A DNA stretch of 64,000 bases from Orobanche coerulescens. Taxonomy: Eukaryota > Streptophyta > Magnoliopsida > Lamiales > Orobanchaceae. Every line of letters begins with the position of its first letter. Position 1 is the stretch's first letter. Under the pieces are notes generated by a model that was given only the letters and a program-made list of their open reading frames with translations, had not been told where the DNA came from and did no database searches. Positions 58,029 through 64,000 of the stretch are shown here, piece after piece. The DNA lies in contig JAWKAU010000041.1 in the NCBI GenBank assembly GCA_033398695.1, positions 682,001-746,000 on the forward strand. The letters run 5' to 3'. The translations under genes and the position numbers were made by a program.

Positions 58029-59126
58029 CTAGTTGGAAATGGTAGGTGTCCTGGAGGATTGCACAGAGCCTTGTTGACTCTGATGAGGAGCTGAGTTCGG
58101 TGCAGGGTTGGCCCGCCAGCAGTAACGAGACATGTGTCCACTCTTTTTGAAGGAGAAAAATTTGGTAACCGACTTGTGACACCGGTCCTTGGTATGTCCT
58201 GGTACGCCACAATTGAAGCAGTCTTTACGGTAAGGCCGATCAGATGCACCCTTCTGTTGGTACGAAACTGCTGACTTAAAAGAAGATATGGACCCCGAGT
58301 TCGTCTTGTTGTTGCCCCCTGATTGACTAGAGGTCTCCTGCTTCTTCGAATTATGTTCGGTGTCAGTGTTAACAACTGTACCGGCATATGCTGTGAGTAC
58401 ATCTTCGTACACCCTCAGGGTCGTGCAGTGGAATCTGGAGGCATAGCGTTGTACATCTTCCGGCAATCTCTGTGCAATGTGACAGATTCGTTGATCTTCT
58501 GATGGAACCATCCGTGAGACGTAACTTAGCTTGGTACGGTAGGCCCAAATGATCTCCGGTATTGGCAAATTCTGTGGTCCGGCATCGAATAAGTATCGTG
58601 TACGAGCGGTTTGAGCTGATCTAGGATAGTACTCACTCCACAGTAGCCGGGCAAATTCGGCCCACCCGACCACTTGGTTTTTCGGCTTATAAGTCCTCCA
58701 CCAGCGGGCAGCAGTGTTGCAGAGCTGAATAATCCCAAGCGGCACCTTTCGGTTCTCTGGACAACCGATCACATCGAAGGCGTTCTCCATTTCAGAAATC
58801 CAGTCGTCCACGTGTTTCTCCCCTGCTCCGTCAAACAATGGTGGCCTGGCCTTCGACATCTCTCCCTGTGTTCTCCTCCACATTTATGACTGGTACCCAT
58901 TCTGTCTGGTTGACTTGAGCGATTTCCATGACAATAGCTTGGGCGAGGGCCTGAATGAAGGCCGAGTCCATGCCTACATGTTTGTTATTCCGGCTCCTGA
59001 TCGTTTTGATTAATTGGCGGCAGCTGGTCCCCAGCCGGAACGGTCTCGGCAGTGTTCCTGTTCTTGTTCTGTTTCACGGAGGAACCCTGAGCCTCGTTTA
59101 CTATCCCCCTAGATCCACGGCGTGCC
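58029..59126 (-). pseudogene. Element E gag, frameshifted near the N terminus
   Basis: It starts MARRGSRGIVNEAQGSS at 59126. The next part (AFIQALAQAIVMEIAQVNQ) is in another frame and rejoins the long open frame near 58860 (EMSKARPPLFDG). The core motifs DDWISEMENAFDVIGC and WWRTYKPKNQ are present. The first zinc knuckle is intact (CFNCGVPGHTKDRC) and the second is degraded (FFSFKKSGHMSRYC, both leading Cys lost). A TAG at 58029-58031 separates it from the protease part. Capsid and RNA-binding role in the family. Confidence 0.88.
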
Positions 59127-59327
59127 ATTACAGACAATATTAATCTAAGGGCCAGTTCAACACACAGTTATTTCTTGCAAATTAAATGTTGTACCCAAAC
59201 AGAAAACACACACATTACTTACTTTGCATTCCCATGAGGAGTTACGGTCGCTTGGGGTGTTGGACTTGGATAAACTTCGGAAATAAGGATAAATCTTTCA
59301 AAATATTTTACAACAGAAACCGACCTC

Positions 59328-59338
59328 TCCGATACCAT
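59328..59338 (-). promoter_or_regulatory. Element E primer-binding site
   Basis: The minus strand reads TGGTATCGGAGAG a few bases after the LTR end GGTGTTACA, the same tRNA-Met-type site as in A and B. Confidence 0.75.
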
Positions 59339-59342
59339 TTTC

Positions 59343-61707
59343 TGTAACACCCCCAAAATTTCCCGGGGCATGACAGTGTCGTGAATCCCGAGTGGACCCA
59401 CAAGGCTAATTTGGGCAATAGATATTTTAATGAAATTATTATAAAACGATGAGTCCGCGGTTACATAACATAAGACGGAATGTTTTTGAAAGAACATAAT
59501 TCAAGGCACGATTATTACATAAACGGAAGTTTCGAAAATTAAAATTAAATCATGCGGCGGCAAGACTTTATCCCAACACTGTTCAAGCCGGACCGGACCC
59601 CTCAGGAATGTCCTGCATATATTCAACAAATTTACCTGGCACGACGAATCATGCCAGACAAACTGGGGTCAGAGAATGAATATCAATAAAAATAATTTGC
59701 AACGATATACATAATTTATCTACACTGTGCACATAACAGATAGAAGATAATCCGCAGTATGACCGACATTGTCTTTATCTTTTTAACACATAAACCCCAA
59801 GGTCGCAACCAAGGGTCACGGAAGTATCCACACAGGAATACCCCAGAACGTGGGTGCCCTTTTAGGTCTTATCCCTCAACACATTTCCACACGGGTACCA
59901 TTCAAGTTTTATCCCCACACATCGGCCCATTCATAAAACATTTTTTTAGAGAAAGACAATCGTCGGAATTCATCACACAATGACACATTCATGTAATACG
60001 AACATTACAATAAGATTAACATTTCTCGAGCAAGATTTTACTTGCCTTAAATCCGACGGTAAGTGCCTTACGGTAACTTGGACTTCCACGGCCGATCGAG
60101 TTAAACCTAATCACATAATCCCTGATTAACATCTCGTACGGATAATGACGAATAAAACTAGCTTCCCCTTCTATTTCCTAACCAAACTCTTAACTTCGTT
60201 TGGTTTCGCCAAAGCTAGTATTGTGTTTCTAAGTTCACAAGCAATACATATTATTATGTTGTTCAATTTTTATGATTAACGATTGTTATAACAATTTGCT
60301 CAACAAGATTATCCCTAACATTATTTCGGTTGAAAACAATCGACTATAGCATAATTGAATTCCATGACAACTAATCCAATTCTCTATTCCAAGTATTTCA
60401 TTCAGTGGGTTACCGTTTCACACGACGATTTCGGTGCTCGATTCTCAATGATGGTAATACTACCGAGTCAATTCCTCCTAGTTAGTTAATGTTGATAATC
60501 ATATAGAAAGATGGGTTACAACTAGTTTAGCATATGGTGATGGATTCCTATGCAATTCCTCCTACAATTGATTCGTCAACTTTTACACTTCCAAGGTTGA
60601 TTGAGATGGGAATTTTCGAATATGATTAATACAACTAGATGCATGAATTAATGGTTAGGAAATGAAATATACGTGCAATGATAGTTTTGATTACTACAAG
60701 TTCGTCCGATGATATTGTCTACGAGAGTTAGCAAACCTACCTGATTACCCGTAATCTAATAGGCATAATGACAGCATTGAAGAGATAACCCCAAAGTTTG
60801 ATAGTCTTACCTTAATAGAGGAAGAACAATGAGGAAGGATGAGGATCCAACGAAGAACCACGAGGAGGAACGAAGAGTGGATCGATTGACTTAGGTAATC
60901 TTCTCCGGAGCTTGAGAAATCCCCTCCTCTATGTTAATTCAAGTGTTTGAGAGGCCAAGAATTGTGTATAGGGCTGGGAAAGGGTTCAAGGACGCTTCAC
61001 TTCAGTTTTTTGGTTGAGGGAAATGAAGGAGGAAGTGTTATTTTATAACACTCGATCGTGTTAACGTAGGTTAGAGCTTCAGGCTTTACGGACATAAAAA
61101 GTATTACGTACGTAATGTGCTCCAGTTAACGTGCATAAAGGCCGTGCAAAGGCTATTGCCTGGAATGCCCCCACCTATTACGTACGTAAGGTGTCATAAC
61201 ATATGTAAGGCACCTGACCATAGCGCACGTTAAGCTTGGCAATTAGCGTACGTTATGAGCAGTTGACTCATTTGTTTTCTATCCCACCGAAGTACCCCGA
61301 TCCTTGTCAAAAGGTAGATTCTGTTCGGGAGACCAATCCCATCATTACGTACGTAACCAAGCAATGTTAACGTATGTAATGTTACAAAACTAGCATACGT
61401 TATGCATATCATATAGCATACGTTAGTCACTCGGTCCCTTAGTCATATATCACATTTTAACTACCTCGGGGTGACCACCTTTTCGCTCGTCAACAATTCA
61501 TCGGGGAATAAGACATTGGCCACCGTCATATTCGCACCGACAATTGTCCAACAGCGTCAAGGTACATCACCTCCGTTCTATTCAGATCACACAATTGTAT
61601 CGCAATAGCAATTTAGATCAAATCACATAATATAAAAAGGCAACATCACACTATAAGAAATCACATAGTACAAGGTTATTAAAGCATGAAATACCGGTGG
61701 TATTACA
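59343..61707 (-). repeat. Element E 5' LTR
   Basis: 2365 bp, complete, only scattered differences from the split left LTR. Palindrome array at about 61060-61425. Small Met-starting frames inside are not genes. Confidence 0.92.
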
Positions 61708-61712
61708 CGTTC

Positions 61713-62894
61713 TAAACATGAAATTTGTTGGTTTCTTCAAGAACACCAAGAACACCAAAACACCAAGAACACCAAGAACACCAGGAACACCAAAACACCA
61801 AGAACACCAAGGCCACCAAATCACCAAGAACATACTTATAATCTTCTCTACCAAAACATGATAGTATATCATCTAGCTATGAAAACAACTCAAGTTTAAC
61901 AATAATCCAACCAAGAATTCGAATTTAATCATCAATATATCCAAGAACACCTCCTAAGAATATTAATACACATAATAAGCTCAAGAACAACCTCCATCAA
62001 CCTAATCATATAATAGAATCATCAAGAATAACTCTAGACATGACTAAACTCAACATTAAACTCGAAAATCACTTGAAGAACAAGATATTAAGAGAACTTA
62101 CCCAAGAAGAACAAGAGGAACTCTCCAAACACCAAAGGATCACCAACAAGCTTCCAACTTCAAGTTTCAATCCAAGCTAGGATGGCCAAAATCACGTTAG
62201 AAGAGTCAAAGTATCAAGAACCAGTCCAGATGGACGATTCTAGGGAGAGAAAAATAGTTTTGGTTCGTAGAGAAATGAAATACAAAACTAAGATATATAA
62301 TCTGACAACCTCATTACGTCTGTTATTATATAAGCATAACGTATTTAAGAACCATTACGTATGCTAACATATAAGTGTTACGTACGTAATGATCCTCTAG
62401 AGGCTACTGACTCAAAACGGGATACTCATTACGTACGTTAATCATCACTACGTACGTAACCAACCTCACCATTACGTACGTTGACAACCATGCATAGCGT
62501 ACGGAATGGGCATTGACCTGCCTATCCCAATCCATCCATGGGAATCCATCCCCGCCTGGCCCCACACGCCGAAAGACAAGTCCGAATCAGAAGCCCTGTG
62601 TTACGTATGTAACCCACATGGTTTAACGTACGTAACCTGCTATCCTTAACATAAGTAATGCCATGCATGTAGCGTACGTTAGACCCAATATACTAAGCCA
62701 AAAATCAACTCTAAATTCACCAAGCAACATCCAATCTCTAAAAACAATACCGACGACAAGTGAAAATATTTCGATCCCGAAATATCCCAATACAACATAC
62801 ATTGCATCAGTCAAATACAACAACACTTGCATAATTCCAAATGAATACATACAACGCAACAGTAAAATGAAAAAAATTACCCCCGGGTATTACA
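61713..62894 (-). repeat. Element D 5' LTR, second part
   Basis: It resumes TAAACATGAAATTTGTTGGT directly after E's target duplication and aligns with 43199-44364. It includes an AACACCAAG-type short tandem repeat (61739-61830), the TATA site near 62286-62300 and the palindrome array to 62690. Ends CCCCCGGGTATTACA. Confidence 0.9.
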
Positions 62895-63139
62895 CAAGTT
62901 AAGATTGAACACAGAAGACCGACTGGGATTATGTTGCTTTCTATTTCTGACTCGAAGTGGGATAGTATATGGATGGATTTTGTTACTGGTTTGTTATATG
63001 AAGGGAAAAAGGAATAATGATTCGAGTTATTGTCGATATATTATTAAAATATCTCATTTTCTTCATACCTAAGAAGCAATCGGGCACAGCAGTTGGCTAT
63101 AATTTTGGTATGTGAAATTATACAACTACACGGTGCGCC
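62895..63139 (+). pseudogene. Element G: older chromovirus integrase fragment
   Basis: The plus strand reads KIEHRRPTGIM, KWDSIWMDFVTGL, then with frame changes VIVD and CEIIQLHGAP, matching the chromovirus integrase core (first catalytic Asp in MDFVTGL). The first codons join in frame to VTCQQV at 40672-40688 across element D. Element C interrupts it after LHGAP. Everything else of G is absent or unreadable. Confidence 0.75.
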
Positions 63140-64000
63140 TGTAACACCCCCAAAACCGTATGGGAATATTACACGCCGTAGACCCTTTCCACAAGGATCT
63201 ACCAGGCTAAACATCCGTAAACAACCAAATGCTTGCCCGGCCAGGGTCAAACAATATAATAATACAGACCGTTAAGGTCACTTACACATGAATACACAGA
63301 CCGATGAGGTCACACAACTCCATCAACAGAACGGACTAAAACAACATTACCCACACATGGGTCGAAACACAATACAGCGGAAGCCTGAAATCAACTCTAA
63401 CAATACAACCAAACTCTACCAACTCTCGACTCTTGATTAGTATCGCAGCTCGTCATCCTCTGGTGTCAATCCTGTGACTGCTCCCCTGAACCTGCATGTA
63501 CCTAGACGCAAAACAGACATCGACCCCCTGATTTCTCGGGGGTTAGTAAAACTCCACTGTTTTACTAGTGCAAGTATAATACGATACGAAATGCAACAAG
63601 TAAATAGCAACTATGAATTTAATACGGAAATCAATTATCAAAATGTTCCCGAGAGGTTTTAGAATTTCGAACTCAAGCAAGAGATATTTGAAAAGGAACA
63701 CATCATCTCGGGGATTTTTAAAACAGAAACTCTTTTGCACCTCGAGTCCCAATTTACAAAACCTTTTCGTAAACATTAGGGCCTTAGCCCGATTCTCATT
63801 TCAAAACACACTAGATAAGATATCATTATGAGTCCGAGACCCGTATTTAAAATGTTACCCAAACAATCACTGTTATACGATCGTTGTTCGTACACATCAT
63901 GTATCGAACTCCAGAGGCCTCGACAGACCTTACCCGGACCACACACACTGTTCGTACACATCATGTACCGAACTCCGGAGGCCTCGACGGACCCTACCCG
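63140..64000 (-). mobile_element. Element C: partial LTR of the B family, leaves the window
   Basis: It begins (plus strand) TGTAACACCCCCAAAACCG, then follows B's LTR closely through the CTCGGGGGTTAGTAAAACTCC block and into the 60-bp minisatellite (63885-64000), where the window ends. Left target duplication would be GCGCC (63135-63139). The other end is outside the window. Confidence 0.88.

Larger units (their letters stand above)
48280..61707 (-). mobile_element. Element E: Tekay-type Ty3/gypsy chromovirus retrotransposon, decayed
   Basis: Minus-strand element of 13.4 kb including nested F, with a perfect target duplication CGTTC (48275-48279 and 61708-61712). LTRs are 2364 bp (48280-49008 plus 52879-54513) and 2365 bp (59343-61707), with ends TGTAATACCACCGG...GGGTGTTACA. 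A purine tract (CTATTTTAAGAGGGATGGTA) and hairpin lie beside the left LTR. Primer site TGGTATCGGAG (about 59328-59338) lies beside the right LTR. The interior holds gag, protease, RT, RNase H, integrase and a chromodomain in that order, all broken. It is inserted in D's right LTR and is itself interrupted by F. Confidence 0.93.
40689..62894 (-). mobile_element. Element D: gag-only LTR element, host of E
   Basis: Minus-strand element with perfect target duplication CAAGT (40684-40688 and 62895-62899). Left LTR 40689-44364; right LTR 46839-48279 continued at 61713-62894 around nested element E. LTR ends are TGTAATACCCGGGGG...GGGTTACA-type in element orientation. The interior (44365-46838) holds one gag-like frame and no pol. 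A purine tract (CTTTTTAAGGGGGGCG) lies beside the left LTR. A degenerate primer site lies beside the right LTR (GTTATGAGAG where GGTATCAGAG is usual). Confidence 0.9.

Overview
This window is nuclear DNA of a flowering plant, very probably a eudicot. It is AT-rich and intron-containing, holds one intact plant hormone gene with plant splice sites, and is otherwise mostly plant transposable elements (Tekay-type and Tat-type Ty3/gypsy, Sirevirus-like Ty1/copia, TRIM, Helitron-like, CACTA, hAT and Emigrant/Lemi1-type pogo). I cannot name the species. I see no rRNA, tRNA or CRISPR.

Layout. (1) 1-10.7 kb: one intact gene on the minus strand, a C20-type gibberellin 2-oxidase of three exons (7674-7226, 2937-2616, 2544-2302; 337 aa). 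Its 4.3-kb first intron holds a structurally perfect 355-bp TRIM retrotransposon (5-bp target duplication) and a 1.35-kb foldback element with arms of about 0.5 kb. (2) 10.7-13.6 kb: a 687-bp non-autonomous CACTA element and, 19 bp further on, a complete 2.1-kb pogo element. Its transposase frame is unshifted over its whole length but carries two nonsense codons. (3) 13.8-22.1 kb: four Helitron-like elements in two head-to-tail pairs. All end in the same hairpin plus a CTCG tail. One carries an intron-containing fragment of a MIS12 kinetochore gene. (4) 22.5-64 kb: a nest of LTR retrotransposons. Element A (plus) is interrupted in its 3' LTR by element B (minus, 29213-37394). Element D (minus, 40689-62894) sits inside the integrase of an older gypsy element G. 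Element E (48280-61707, a decayed Tekay chromovirus with gag, protease, RT, RNase H, integrase and chromodomain) sits inside D's right LTR. Element F (49009-52873, a rearranged Sirevirus-like copia element) sits inside E's left LTR. A further element C starts at 63140 and leaves the window.

How the parts relate. A, B and D code only for a gag-like protein (zinc knuckles, no pol), so they are non-autonomous. Their LTR ends, primer-binding site and a hairpin before the polypurine tract match those of the autonomous-type element E, so a Tekay-type element probably supplied the missing enzymes. The U3 regions of unrelated families (A, D, E and the copia element F) all carry dense arrays of short palindromes (TTACGTACGTAA or TTACGGCCGTAA type) just upstream of the TATA box. 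The one gene likely to serve the plant is the gibberellin 2-oxidase; every other coding frame recognised is a broken transposon gene or a gene fragment.
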